Below are positions 1 through 9,093 of a stretch of DNA of 64,000 bases, one piece after another. The position numbers and the translations under genes are program-made. How positions within the stretch are numbered: position 1 is the stretch's first letter; each line of letters opens with the position of its first letter. The DNA is from Neobacillus sp. PS2-9. Lineage in GTDB: Bacteria; Bacillota; Bacilli; Bacillales; Cytobacillaceae. The stretch is from assembly GCF_030915525.1 (NCBI RefSeq), contig NZ_CP133269.1, positions 3,383,001 to 3,447,000 of the forward strand. Direction: 5' to 3'. The notes beneath the pieces were generated by a model. That model was not told where the DNA came from. It saw only the letters and a program-made list of their open reading frames with translations, and made no database searches.

Positions 1-384
1 TCTCTCACTCGCAAACCAAAAGATAAAGGTCCCAACCAATAAAATGGTGAAGACGATAGTGGACGTAAGAAGTGGAACGCCTAAGTTATCCGTTAGATTA
101 TCAGTTACTAGCGTGCCGACCACGCTGATTAGTACCACTACTAGCCAGTAAATCGATGGAACATACCTGTTTGATCTAAACTGGAAAAACAATGTGATGA
201 TTAATAGAACTGCCATGACTATAGTCGTTGCTGTCAATCCCCAGTTCAAATTAAAGGTTAGATAATCTGCGGCTGTCTCTCCGACTGTCGTCGCCATTAT
301 CTTAATGATCCAAAAGAATATCGTGACTTGAGGAACTTTGTTTAACATCTGTCTGACTATTAATGGGTTTTCAATATTTTTCAT
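1..384 (-). CDS. COG4705/DUF347 membrane protein (3' end cut by window edge)
   Basis: Reading the minus strand from the ATG at 384 gives 128 open codons running off the window. The N-terminus has the stretch NKVPQVTIFFWIIK followed by TTVGETAADYL, a pattern I associate with the COG4705 (DUF347 repeat) uncharacterised membrane proteins. At least three hydrophobic segments follow, so it is an integral membrane protein. It lies 14 bases downstream of the deacetylase gene on the same strand and is probably the next gene of that operon. Function unknown; the family call is moderately sure, the C-terminal part is not visible. Confidence 0.7.
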   Translation of the reverse strand, partial: MKNIENPLIVRQMLNKVPQVTIFFWIIKIMATTVGETAADYLTFNLNWGLTATTIVMAVLLIITLFFQFRSNRYVPSIYWLVVVLISVVGTLVTDNLTDNLGVPLLTSTIVFTILLVGTFIFWFASER

Positions 385-398
385 TTACCTAATCTCCT

Positions 399-1097
399 TT
401 ACATTTCATCAAGCCTAACACAAGTAAACCCTTGGTTGGTTATTAGTTTAAAGACTTCTTTTAATGCATCAATTGTATTCCTTGGGGCATCCTCATTTGC
501 TCCAAGTGTTTCTCCACAATCATGCAGGAGAATAACATCTCCATCTCGTATGTCTCGTAGCAGCCTTTTCGTAATCTTTTCACTACCACCTTTGCATCGC
601 CAGTCCTCAGCCATTACAGACCAAAGGACAATCTTATACCTGGCCATTAGAAGAAAATCAAATATATTCAATAAACCCCATGGAGGTCGGTAGTAGATAG
701 GATTCTTACCAGTAATCTCAGCAATAATTGTTGAACTTTTTTTCAAGTGATGCCTAATCGTCCAAGGAGCCATAACCCAATTAGACCTGTGTACGTAATT
801 ATGAATTCCAATTAAATGTCCTTCATTGTGCATTCTTTCTATCAGCTCAGGGTATTTTTCTGCTTTAGAACCAACGACAAAAAAGGTTGCTTTTATATTA
901 TTCATTCTTAATAAGTCCAATAGCTGAGGAGTATAGATGGGATTGGGACCATCATCAAATGTAAAAGCAATTTTTTCTGAATGATCCATTCGTTTTGAAA
1001 CCCCTATGCCTAAACCAGCAGTCATAAGATATGGAATGAACCAGTAGAGTACGAGTATAGATAATACCAGTAGAGTAATCTTAATCATATCTTTCAT
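399..1097 (-). CDS. Polysaccharide deacetylase family protein (NodB homology domain)
   Basis: A 232-residue protein with one N-terminal membrane segment (residues 5-28) and a NodB-fold domain outside the membrane. Visible motifs are FTFDDGPN with the catalytic/metal aspartates D48-D49, the metal-binding HxxxH at H99 and H103, RPPWG, and a C-terminal LLHD motif. The family removes acetyl groups from N-acetylated sugars of peptidoglycan or other surface glycans using a divalent metal. It starts 19 bases after the glycosyltransferase gene, so the two are probably co-transcribed. The exact glycan is not predictable; a start at codon 4 is also possible. Confidence 0.88.
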   Translation of the reverse strand: MKDMIKITLLVLSILVLYWFIPYLMTAGLGIGVSKRMDHSEKIAFTFDDGPNPIYTPQLLDLLRMNNIKATFFVVGSKAEKYPELIERMHNEGHLIGIHNYVHRSNWVMAPWTIRHHLKKSSTIIAEITGKNPIYYRPPWGLLNIFDFLLMARYKIVLWSVMAEDWRCKGGSEKITKRLLRDIRDGDVILLHDCGETLGANEDAPRNTIDALKEVFKLITNQGFTCVRLDEM

Positions 1098-1116
1098 CTG
1101 CCTACTTCAATTTGTC

Positions 1117-2280
1117 TTAGACACTAACACTCTTTTGTGTAACTCTACTATTCGCTTCTCTTAAAATAACATCAAGAGCATCAAAAGAAGATGTTTTAGT
1201 TTGATTGATCCTTGCCTTGAATTTCATTAAGAGTAACGGTATTGAGTTAGATAACATATTTTGGATGTTACTAATTATGTCCTCTTCATTTTTTGCTAAA
1301 ATGGCCATTCCTGATTTTACTAAGAATTTTGCATTGTCTTCTTCCTGACCGGGAAGCGGTCTATAAATTAATAAAGGCAGTTCCATCGCCATTGCTTCCG
1401 TAGTTGTAACTCCGCCAGACTTTGATACCATAAGATCCGAAACCGCCATTAACTCATTAATATCTTCACTAAAACCCAAAATGAGCACCTTATGTTTGGA
1501 ATTCCTTACTACTGCCTCCAATTGCTTTTGTAATTTCCGATTTCGTCCACAAATAATGATCAATTGGATGGGGGAAGCAAGCTTCTCAAAAGCACGAAAG
1601 GTTGAAATTCCTTTTCCGATAAATCCTTCCCCACCACCCATCACAAGTACAGTGAATTGGTTAGGAATTAGTCCATATTTTTCTGCAAGGACATCACGTG
1701 GCTCTGTTTGAATAAACTTTTGACGAATAGGAATACCCGTACATTTAATTTTATGCGGATCAATACCTAAGGAAATTAACTTTTCCTTTACCTGATTGGA
1801 ACCGACGACATATTGGTCCGTGTAAGGATGCAGCCAATAGGAATGGTCTGTATAGTCTGTAATAATGGTTACAACTGGAACATCAATAAAGCCTTGTTCT
1901 TTTAATTTCGACATAATTCCCGCAGCAAGCGGATAAGTGCTAACCACAACTTTAGGATTCATTGTTTGTAAGATTTCAAGCAACGAGCTCATCCCTCTTG
2001 AAAATAGAGCATTTAGTTTGGCAGAGAAAGTACTTCTTGCATGCGTCTTCCGATAAAGAAAGCTATACAGTTGAGGAAACTTATTAATCACTTTTTTATA
2101 ACAATAATTGCTTACAGGATAAAGATATGGATGCAGCCACTGCATAATATCTAAAATAATCGGTTCAACATTTGGAAGACTAAAATCTACCGCCTCACTA
2201 ATCGCATTAGCTACCTGCTTATGCCCATCACCATATGTGGCTGACAGTATCAGAATTTTATCCTTGTCTGTGTAGTTCAT
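1117..2280 (-). CDS. MGDG-synthase/UgtP-type glycosyltransferase
   Basis: 387 residues of GT-B fold. The N-terminus ILILSATYGDGHKQVANAI is the typical MGDG synthase/UgtP start, and the C-terminal half holds the nucleotide-sugar site (VMGGGEGFIGKG and SKSGGVTTTEAMAMELPLLIYRPLPGQEEDNA). This family moves glucose or galactose from UDP-sugar onto diacylglycerol at the cytoplasmic membrane, making glycolipids and the anchor of lipoteichoic acid. It sits between a PAP2 phosphatase and a deacetylase on the same strand, all envelope-linked. It is shorter in the C-terminus than I would expect of a housekeeping UgtP and is more likely a paralogue of the YkoN type; acceptor unknown. Confidence 0.85.
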   Translation of the reverse strand: MNYTDKDKILILSATYGDGHKQVANAISEAVDFSLPNVEPIILDIMQWLHPYLYPVSNYCYKKVINKFPQLYSFLYRKTHARSTFSAKLNALFSRGMSSLLEILQTMNPKVVVSTYPLAAGIMSKLKEQGFIDVPVVTIITDYTDHSYWLHPYTDQYVVGSNQVKEKLISLGIDPHKIKCTGIPIRQKFIQTEPRDVLAEKYGLIPNQFTVLVMGGGEGFIGKGISTFRAFEKLASPIQLIIICGRNRKLQKQLEAVVRNSKHKVLILGFSEDINELMAVSDLMVSKSGGVTTTEAMAMELPLLIYRPLPGQEEDNAKFLVKSGMAILAKNEEDIISNIQNMLSNSIPLLLMKFKARINQTKTSSFDALDVILREANSRVTQKSVSV

Positions 2281-2352
2281 ACCTGATCATACTCCCTATA
2301 ATTAGTTAATAACTAACCTAATTTATATAGTTTCAAATGAATAGATAGATTC

Positions 2353-2958
2353 TTAACTCTTTTTTACGAGATTCAACCTATTTACAATTAAACTTTCAAA
2401 GTTATGATAGATTCTAATTAGAAACATCATAAGCTTGTTAAACTTTACCCATCTTTTTGCAAGGTAATTTATTGTTAAGGCACAACTTGTCCCAATAATC
2501 ATGCCGGCAATAACATCTAATGGATAATGGACCCCGGTCCAGACACGTGAAAGAGCAATACCAGCAGCTAAAATCAACCAAACCCATCCGTCGCGTTTCC
2601 TCCAAATCCAAATCCCTGTCGCTATAACAAATGCGGCAGTCGCATGATCACTTGGAAAAGATGCATTCTTGACATGAGGGATGAGCCAATTGACATGATG
2701 TGCAACAAACGGGCGGTCGCGATAAAAAAACATTCCAATTAGCATGTTAAGTCCTAAGGCGATACAAGCTGCGAAACTGGCCTCAACTATCATTCTTCGA
2801 TTTTTGGACTTTTGAAAAAACCAGTAAAATAAAATACCTGCAAAAAACAAATACTCTGCCCTTTCAGCCAAGAATTCCATTAACGGATTCAAAAACTTAT
2901 CGTTAACAGCCAGATGATTAATCGATTGAAAAATAGAATAATCTAATTGTGATAACAT
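2353..2958 (-). CDS. PAP2 phosphatase, undecaprenyl-diphosphatase (BcrC-like)
   Basis: 201 residues with five to six hydrophobic segments and the three PAP2 motifs: the Lys-Arg-Pro equivalent in FYRDRPF, SFPSDHATAAF, and SRVWTGVHYPLDVIAG. N-terminal INHLAVNDKFLNPLMEFLAE is typical of the BcrC/YwoA group, which dephosphorylates undecaprenyl diphosphate at the outer face of the membrane and gives bacitracin tolerance. The start has a clear AGGAGG site. It begins 17 bases after the response-regulator gene, so it is likely part of the same transcript and a plausible target of that two-component system. Confidence 0.88.
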   Translation of the reverse strand: MLSQLDYSIFQSINHLAVNDKFLNPLMEFLAERAEYLFFAGILFYWFFQKSKNRRMIVEASFAACIALGLNMLIGMFFYRDRPFVAHHVNWLIPHVKNASFPSDHATAAFVIATGIWIWRKRDGWVWLILAAGIALSRVWTGVHYPLDVIAGMIIGTSCALTINYLAKRWVKFNKLMMFLIRIYHNFESLIVNRLNLVKKS

Positions 2959-2975
2959 GATGAACCTCCTAAAAA

Positions 2976-3659
2976 TTATCTTTTAAATCTATACCCCGCT
3001 CCCCAAACTGTTTCAATGAATTGAGGATTAGACGGGTCTGTTTCAATTTTTTCACGAATTTTACGAATGTGGACAGTCACGGTGGAAATATCCCCTAGTG
3101 AATCAAATCCCCATAAGCGTTCAAATAGTTGCTCTTTATTAAATACTTGGTTCGGATGAAGCGCCAAAAAAGTTAGTACATCAAACTCTTTAGTCGTAAA
3201 AATTACTTCATGGTTGTTAACAAATACTCTCCTTGAAGCCTGATCGATTCTTAAACCAAGAATTATAATTTCATTTTGAACATCCTTACCTTTGAGCCGT
3301 TCATAACGAGAAAGATGAGCCTTTACTCTTGCAACCAGTTCAGATGGACTAAATGGTTTAACAATATAATCATCCGCACCTAATCCCAATCCACGAATTT
3401 TATCAACATTCTGTTTTTTCGCAGAAACCATAAGAACTGGAATGTCCTTCTCAGTCCGGATTGTCTTACAAATTTGAAAGCCATCCACACCAGGAAGCAT
3501 AAGGTCAAGTAATACTAAATCAAACTCTTCTTTTAATGCTTTGTTTAATCCATCCTGACCTGTCAGTGCAATTTCAACAAAAAAACCGTCTATTTCTAAA
3601 TAATCCCTCTCCAGTTCTGCAATGCTCTTATCATCTTCTACTATTAAGATCCTTTTCAC
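2976..3659 (-). CDS. OmpR-family response regulator
   Basis: Receiver domain (RILIVEDDKS, phospho-acceptor D52 in LVLLDLMLPG, conserved Lys in VKPF) followed by a winged-helix DNA-binding domain ending GAGYRF. I choose the GTG at 3659 because it gives the normal MKRILIVEDD start and lies six bases after AGGTG; upstream codons are open to 3668. The gene overlaps the 3' end of the histidine kinase gene by 29 bases, indicating translational coupling. It is expected to bind DNA when phosphorylated by that kinase and to control its own operon, which contains envelope lipid genes. Confidence 0.93.
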   Translation of the reverse strand: MKRILIVEDDKSIAELERDYLEIDGFFVEIALTGQDGLNKALKEEFDLVLLDLMLPGVDGFQICKTIRTEKDIPVLMVSAKKQNVDKIRGLGLGADDYIVKPFSPSELVARVKAHLSRYERLKGKDVQNEIIILGLRIDQASRRVFVNNHEVIFTTKEFDVLTFLALHPNQVFNKEQLFERLWGFDSLGDISTVTVHIRKIREKIETDPSNPQFIETVWGAGYRFKR

Positions 3660-5115
3660 TTTCAACACCTGCTTTATCTAATGTAAATAGAATCGTTGTT
3701 CCCTGTCCTTTCTTACTTTCAGCCCAAATGCGTCCATGGTGTTCTTCAATAATACGTTTTGCAATGGATAAACCAAGACCACTCCCACCTTTTTCTGTCC
3801 CCCTTGCTTTATCCTCTCGGTAGAATCGATTAAAGATAACCGGTAGATTTCCTTCCGCTATTCCTGGTCCGTTGTCTTCGATTTCAAATTGGATCTTTGT
3901 GTCTTTCGTTGAAAGGTGAAAGGATAGCTTTCTGGCTTCCTTATCGTTATATTTCAAAGAATTGTCAACAATATTGGTAATGACACGCTTTAAGTGTTCA
4001 CGATCTCCCAGTATTAAATAATCACTATTTCCCTCTATTTTTAAGTCCACATATACACTCAGTTCCTCCACTTCAAATCGGAGCTCTTCTACAAAATCCT
4101 GTAGAAAATGATCAAAATTGATTTTTTCGAAATGAAAAGGAAGGCGTTGTAAGTCTAACTTTGAATATAAAAAAAGTTCGTCAATCATATGATCCAAATC
4201 GATTGATTTCGAATAAATCGTCTGAAGGTAACGATCTATCTTTTCAGGGCTATTAGCGACGCCATCGCGAATCCCTTCCACATATCCTTTTATCGTTGTA
4301 ATTGGTGTTTTAAGATCATGTGAAATATTTGCTATTAATTCTCTCCTGTTTTCTTCGTAAGCTACTTGCTTTTCAATCGATTCCTTTAACTTGGTTCTCA
4401 TCTCATCAAAACCTTGGGCCAACTGACCTAACTCATCTTTAGACAATGGCGTTATGGGATCATTAAGGTTTCCTTCCTTCATTTCTTTTGCGGCTTTTTG
4501 CAATTGTCTAATCGGCACTAGAATGCTTCTTGAAACATAATAAGTAAGCAGTCCATTTGTAATAATTAAGATTATGATTAACCCAATAAATAAAGCAGGG
4601 AAAAATGAGCGTACAAATTTAGAAAAGCTACTTGCATCAGTCACTAAAAATAATGACCCCTCAGTATTATCAGGATAAATAAAATCAATTTTTTTAATTG
4701 AAACTACTTGATGGTCAATTTCTTCAACAGGGTCCACATCACCAAACACCCCAAAAATAGGAAGATCATCTTTATTTAAATGTTTAAGTGAATCCGATTG
4801 ATAAATAACATCTATTCCCTTTCTAAGGATGATACCCGTTCCACCTTCTTTAATGAATTGGCTGTCAAACTGCTTTAAAAATTTCTTATCAGAAAATCGT
4901 CCAGGGTTCTTCAAAACGTTCCGATGTAAATCAATATATAATTGATCGTTTTTTGAGATATCATGTTGATGTTCAGGAGGTAAATAGATGTTTTTTAGCT
5001 CCTTAATATCCCCTCTAAAAAGGAGAGCTACTAATAGGGCGGAAACAACAACAAAGAATATTGGAACAAGTATCATAGCAAGATAGGATAAAACAAGTCT
5101 AAAACGAATCGACAT
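3631..5115 (-). CDS. Membrane sensor histidine kinase
   Basis: About 494 residues. Two membrane segments (about residues 8-34 and 172-196) enclose an extracytoplasmic sensor domain of about 135 residues. HAMP follows, then HisKA with the phospho-accepting His at about 266 (ANISHDLKTP), and HATPase_c with the N box (NIVDNSLKYN), DNGPGI and the GGSGLGLSIAK glycine box. ATG at 5115 is preceded by GAGGTG. It is the first gene of the leftward envelope operon and overlaps its response regulator. The signal is unknown; the operon's undecaprenyl-PP phosphatase and glycolipid genes suggest cell-envelope stress, which is inference. Confidence 0.93.
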   Translation of the reverse strand: MSIRFRLVLSYLAMILVPIFFVVVSALLVALLFRGDIKELKNIYLPPEHQHDISKNDQLYIDLHRNVLKNPGRFSDKKFLKQFDSQFIKEGGTGIILRKGIDVIYQSDSLKHLNKDDLPIFGVFGDVDPVEEIDHQVVSIKKIDFIYPDNTEGSLFLVTDASSFSKFVRSFFPALFIGLIIILIITNGLLTYYVSRSILVPIRQLQKAAKEMKEGNLNDPITPLSKDELGQLAQGFDEMRTKLKESIEKQVAYEENRRELIANISHDLKTPITTIKGYVEGIRDGVANSPEKIDRYLQTIYSKSIDLDHMIDELFLYSKLDLQRLPFHFEKINFDHFLQDFVEELRFEVEELSVYVDLKIEGNSDYLILGDREHLKRVITNIVDNSLKYNDKEARKLSFHLSTKDTKIQFEIEDNGPGIAEGNLPVIFNRFYREDKARGTEKGGSGLGLSIAKRIIEEHHGRIWAESKKGQGTTILFTLDKAGVESEKDLNSRR

Positions 5116-5411
5116 TTTCACCTCACTGCTTTCTATTTAAATTGCTTGTGTAAGCTTAGAGTAACCAAGCGGTTAGAATAAATAACAAAAAGCACTATTC
5201 TTCCTCTCAAGAATAAACATCCACCCTAAACATACTATTAAGGAATTATTAAATATTTATTAAATAGTTTCATTTACTTTAGTGCTCTCTTGATATTTAG
5301 ATTGGCTTTATATTGTTAAGGGAGTGTTCATAGCTTGTTCACGATTTATTCATATTCATTAAGTATGATGGGTTTGACCTTCAGATGGATTAATAAATTA
5401 GGAGTGTAAAT

Positions 5412-6278
5412 ATGAAAAAATTGATTCTTACAGGATTGATCATAAGCGCATTGGGGTTATCAGCATGCACTAGTAGTAATAGTACTGTAGTGAAGTCTGA
5501 TGCGGGGAACATTTCACAGGATGAATTATATCAAGCAATGAAAAGCAAGTATGGGACACAAACTCTTCAACAATTACTTGTGGAAAAAGTCCTTTCAAAG
5601 GAGTATAGCGTTTCTAAATCAGATATCGATGCAGAAGTAAAAAAATCTAAAGAACAGCTTGGTGATCAATTTCTCCCAACCCTACAGCAATATGGCTATA
5701 AAACTGAGGATGATTTCCGAAAAAGTGTAAAACTAAATCTGCTAGAGAAAAAAGCGGTGCATAAAACGGTTAAGGTGACGGATAAAGAGTTGCAAGATGC
5801 CTACGCTGCCTATAAGCCAGATATTCAAGCACGTCATATTTTAGTAGAAGATGAAAAAACAGCAAATGATATTGAAGCTAAACTTAAAAAAGGCGAGAAG
5901 TTTGAAGATTTGGCAAAACAATCTTCCAAGGATACTGCGAGTGCTACAAAAGGCGGAGATCTCGGATGGTTCGGCTCTGGCGTGATGGACCCTGATTTTG
6001 AAAAAGCAGCATTTGCCTTAAAACAAAACGAAATTAGTGCTCCGGTCAAAACACAATTTGGCTATCACATCATTCAAGTGACAGGAATAAAAGAAAAACA
6101 ATCTTTTGATAAGATGAAAGATACCATGACAGATCAAGTAAAAGACTCAAAGGTTACTCAAGATATGATAATGAAAGTACTAAAAGCTGAATTTAAAAAG
6201 GCAAACATAAAAATTTCAGATAAAGATCTAAAGAGTGCTGCGGAGTTTACCTCACCAGCAGCTACAACAAATTCATAA
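5412..6278 (+). CDS. prsA: PrsA-type foldase lipoprotein (parvulin PPIase)
   Basis: 288 residues starting with a lipoprotein signal ending in the lipobox LSAC (Cys19). The middle (about residues 135-235) is a parvulin domain with ARHILVEDEKTA, GGDLGWFGSGVMDPDFEKAAFALK and FGYHIIQVT. The N- and C-terminal parts are the charged helical chaperone lobes of PrsA. It is anchored at the outer face of the membrane and helps exported proteins fold after Sec secretion. RBS TTAGGAGTG lies just before the ATG. It is monocistronic, with its own strong terminator, and diverges from the kinase operon. Many Bacillaceae have several prsA paralogues; which one this is cannot be told. Confidence 0.93.
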   Translation: MKKLILTGLIISALGLSACTSSNSTVVKSDAGNISQDELYQAMKSKYGTQTLQQLLVEKVLSKEYSVSKSDIDAEVKKSKEQLGDQFLPTLQQYGYKTEDDFRKSVKLNLLEKKAVHKTVKVTDKELQDAYAAYKPDIQARHILVEDEKTANDIEAKLKKGEKFEDLAKQSSKDTASATKGGDLGWFGSGVMDPDFEKAAFALKQNEISAPVKTQFGYHIIQVTGIKEKQSFDKMKDTMTDQVKDSKVTQDMIMKVLKAEFKKANIKISDKDLKSAAEFTSPAATTNS

Positions 6279-6293
6279 AGAATTACTGATCAA

Positions 6294-6335
6294 AAAAAGC
6301 CATTTGTGGAAATTAATTTTCACAAATGGCTTTTT
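6294..6335 (+). terminator. Rho-independent terminator of prsA
   Basis: A 15-bp stem (AAAAAGCCATTTGTG and its complement) around a 12-base loop, ending in a run of T, 16 bases after the prsA stop codon. Confidence 0.9.
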
Positions 6336-6445
6336 CTATTTACATCCATTTTTGATTTTTCAACAAATAATAAATTCCTTTTTTAAAAAATTGAATAGAA
6401 TTAAACAAAAGCGATTTTACATCATCGTGGAGGAGTAAAAAGGGG

Positions 6446-7483
6446 ATGGAAATTGGAATCTACACATTAGCAGATTTAAACCCAAATCCACAAACAGGCA
6501 GAACGATTAGTTTTAAGCAACGAATAGATGAAATTATTAAAGCTGCAAAAATGGCGGATGATGCTGGACTTGATCTATTTGGTGTGGGAGAACATCACCG
6601 TTTGGATTATGCAGTGTCCACACCCGCTGTCGTCTTATCAGCGATTTCCCAAGTCACTAAACAAATTAAGTTAACAAGTGCTACTACCGTGTTAAACACC
6701 ATCGACCCTGTACGATTATTTGAAGATTTTGCAACTCTTGATTTACTTTCAGATGGACGTGCTGAAATTATTGCTAGCCGCGGGGCTTTTTTAGATTCCT
6801 TCCCACTATTCGGATATGATCCAAAGAATTATGACGAATTATTTGAAGAACACTTGAAGCTTTTATTACACTTAAACGCGAACGAAAAAGTTACCTGGAA
6901 TGGTCGCTACCGCTCATCATTAAAGGATGCAGAAATTTCACCACGTCCTGTTCAACAAAAAATCCCAATATGGGCAGGTGTCGGAAGCTCCCTTGAAAGT
7001 GCAGAACGAGCAGGTAGATTTGGTATTGGATTAGCAATAGTCATGCTAGGTGGGAATCCAAGCGAATATAAGCCGCTTGTTGACTTATACCGAATAAGTT
7101 CTGATCAAGCTGGTCACCCAATTGAAAACATGAAAGTGGGTGTTACGGGACACGCTTATATTTCAAAAACGAGCCAGCAGGCAATTAAAGAATTTTATCC
7201 GTATCATTCTACTTATTGGGCTCACCTTAATCGGCAACAGGGTGTCAAAAAGACTTTTTCAAAAGAAGACTTTAACCAGATGGCTGGCAAAGAAACAGCC
7301 CTTTTTGTTGGAAGTTCTCAACAGATCATTGAAAAAGTATTGACCCAGTACGAGCTATTTGGTCACCAACGTTTCATTGCGCAAATGGATATCGGCGGGA
7401 TGCCCTTTAAAAAAGTCGCCGAAAACATTGAACGATTGGCAACAGAAGTCGCACCTGTTATACGTAAGGAAACTAGACAATAA
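6446..7483 (+). CDS. Luciferase-like (LLM) flavin-dependent monooxygenase
   Basis: 345 residues of the bacterial luciferase-like TIM-barrel family. Typical features are the start MEIGIYTLADLNP, the segment AGLDLFGVGEHH, ALSAISQVTKQIKLTSATTVLNTIDPVRLFEDFATLDLLSDGRAEI in broken form across residues 60-115, and IPIWAGVGSSLESAERAG. The family uses reduced FMN or F420 to oxygenate or dehydrogenate varied substrates; substrate here is unknown. GGAGGAG lies upstream of the ATG. It stands alone between two terminators, so context gives no clue to its pathway. Confidence 0.82.
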   Translation: MEIGIYTLADLNPNPQTGRTISFKQRIDEIIKAAKMADDAGLDLFGVGEHHRLDYAVSTPAVVLSAISQVTKQIKLTSATTVLNTIDPVRLFEDFATLDLLSDGRAEIIASRGAFLDSFPLFGYDPKNYDELFEEHLKLLLHLNANEKVTWNGRYRSSLKDAEISPRPVQQKIPIWAGVGSSLESAERAGRFGIGLAIVMLGGNPSEYKPLVDLYRISSDQAGHPIENMKVGVTGHAYISKTSQQAIKEFYPYHSTYWAHLNRQQGVKKTFSKEDFNQMAGKETALFVGSSQQIIEKVLTQYELFGHQRFIAQMDIGGMPFKKVAENIERLATEVAPVIRKETRQ

Positions 7484-7502
7484 GGGATTGCTACTAAAAA
7501 AC

Positions 7503-7527
7503 AAAGGCACCCATTATGGATGCCTTT
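7503..7527. terminator. Bidirectional terminator hairpin
   Basis: AAAGGCA and TGCCTTT pair around an 11-base loop. It lies in the 51 bases between the convergent monooxygenase and rRNA methyltransferase genes and can serve both. Confidence 0.65.
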
Positions 7528-7534
7528 ATTACTA

Positions 7535-8926
7535 TTAATCTTTTCTAATTAGTAGTGAACAGCACTCAACGTGCACAGTATGCGGGAATAAATCAACCGG
7601 CTGAACAATCTTTAATTCGTATCCGAAAGGCTCCAGTTCCTTGATATCAGTAGCAAACGTGTCAGGATTACAAGAGATATACACAATTCGTTCTGGTTTC
7701 GCTCGTCCAATCTTCCTCATCACTTTACCACCAGCACCTGAGCGCGGAGGATCTACCACTAATAATTCTGGATGACCAAAGCTCTCCAGTACTTCATCAA
7801 TACCATTTCTCGCGTCCTTGGCTAAAAAGTAGGTATTCGTTAATCCGTTATCCAATGCGTTGCGTTTTGCGGATTCGATGGAGCTCTCCACAATTTCAAT
7901 CCCTGCCAGTTTTTCTACTCTACTGGCAAAAGGAAGAGAAAACGTACCCACACCACAGAAAAGATCAATCATTTTTTCCGTTTTCTTTGGTTCGCCCATT
8001 TCGATGGCTAAGTCCACCAATTTTTGCGCTTGGGTTGGATTTGTTTGGAAGAACGTATCAAACCATAGACGGAAACGATAGCCATCCATTTCATCGTAAA
8101 TAAAATCTCGTCCAGCTAAAACATGAGTTTTTTCTGATTGTGTACGGTCAGCCCAGTCTGTATTTTCAAGCAATAACAAGCTTTTAACTTGTGGAAACTT
8201 CTGTCCGATCCTTTTCACTAAATCAGCAGCCGCCTGCTCTAAATGAACTTCCGGTCCCTCTGTTGCAAAAAGAGCGAGCATGATTTCACCAGTAGCAAAA
8301 GATTGTCTCACCATTAAATGACGCAGCAATCCTTCATGTAAATCTTTGTTATATCCTGTTAATTGGTGGTCCCTAACCCATGCGGCTACTTCCATCGCAG
8401 CTTCAACCATTTCCTTACCCGCAATCAAACATGATTCGAGTGAAATGATTTTTCGGAAGTTTCCTTGCTCATGCAGCCCAAGTGACCCATCAGGAGCAAA
8501 CGTAAATTCCATTTTATTTCGATATTGCCAAGGTTCGTCCATACCCATCGTGTCTTGAACGAGGTCCGGATTAAAGCCTTGAGCTTCAATTGCCTGTTTT
8601 ACATGTAGCGTCTTTTGCATTAGTTGGCCGCTATAATCCCAATGCTGCCATACGCATCCCCCACATCTTTCAAAATGCGGACATGGCGCAGTTGTTCTTT
8701 CTGGATTCGCCTCAAGGATTTCTTCCGGCATTGCTTTTCTTCGTCTTCGATCCGGCTGGTCAACTATGACACGCACCTTTTCTCCTGGAAGTGTTTGCGG
8801 AATAGTAAGCTTTAACTTTCGTTTATTTCCCATCTCATTTTCAAGCCATTGAACCGCTTGACCAGAGCCTTTTTCATCTAATTTATCTATTTCAACTAGC
8901 ATTTCTTTTGCTGTAGTACCAGTCAA
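7535..8926 (-). CDS. 23S rRNA (uracil-5-)-methyltransferase, RlmD/RlmCD type
   Basis: About 463 residues. N-terminal TRAM domain, then the 4Fe-4S cysteine cluster (CPHFERCGGC plus a later Cys), and a C-terminal SAM-dependent methyltransferase domain with DLFCGVGTFSLP, VVDPPRSG and the catalytic-cysteine motif ISCNPDTFATD. It methylates C5 of a uracil in 23S rRNA. I place the start at the TTG at 8926 because GGGAGG precedes it by seven bases; the open frame runs further up to 8992 but with no ribosome binding site and atypical sequence. Bacillus species carry two paralogues of this family, so the exact target uridine is not settled. Confidence 0.9.
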   Translation of the reverse strand: MTGTTAKEMLVEIDKLDEKGSGQAVQWLENEMGNKRKLKLTIPQTLPGEKVRVIVDQPDRRRRKAMPEEILEANPERTTAPCPHFERCGGCVWQHWDYSGQLMQKTLHVKQAIEAQGFNPDLVQDTMGMDEPWQYRNKMEFTFAPDGSLGLHEQGNFRKIISLESCLIAGKEMVEAAMEVAAWVRDHQLTGYNKDLHEGLLRHLMVRQSFATGEIMLALFATEGPEVHLEQAAADLVKRIGQKFPQVKSLLLLENTDWADRTQSEKTHVLAGRDFIYDEMDGYRFRLWFDTFFQTNPTQAQKLVDLAIEMGEPKKTEKMIDLFCGVGTFSLPFASRVEKLAGIEIVESSIESAKRNALDNGLTNTYFLAKDARNGIDEVLESFGHPELLVVDPPRSGAGGKVMRKIGRAKPERIVYISCNPDTFATDIKELEPFGYELKIVQPVDLFPHTVHVECCSLLIRKD

Positions 8927-9018
8927 TTTTTCTTCCTCCCAAATTACCTTTCTTACTCTAATTAAATATCTATTATGACATAAGTTTATCATTTTATTAA
9001 TCCTCTTTTACAAATAAT

Positions 9019-9050
9019 AAAACCACCAAATTCTATTTTTTGGTGGTTTT
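9019..9050 (-). terminator. Terminator of the sugar ABC transporter operon
   Basis: A 12-bp perfect stem (AAAACCACCAAA and complement) with an 8-base loop, 44 bases after the last permease stop codon on the minus strand. Confidence 0.85.
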
Positions 9051-9093
9051 AGCGTTTATTACATTGTTTTTAAAGAAGTGCATTTACCAAGAT

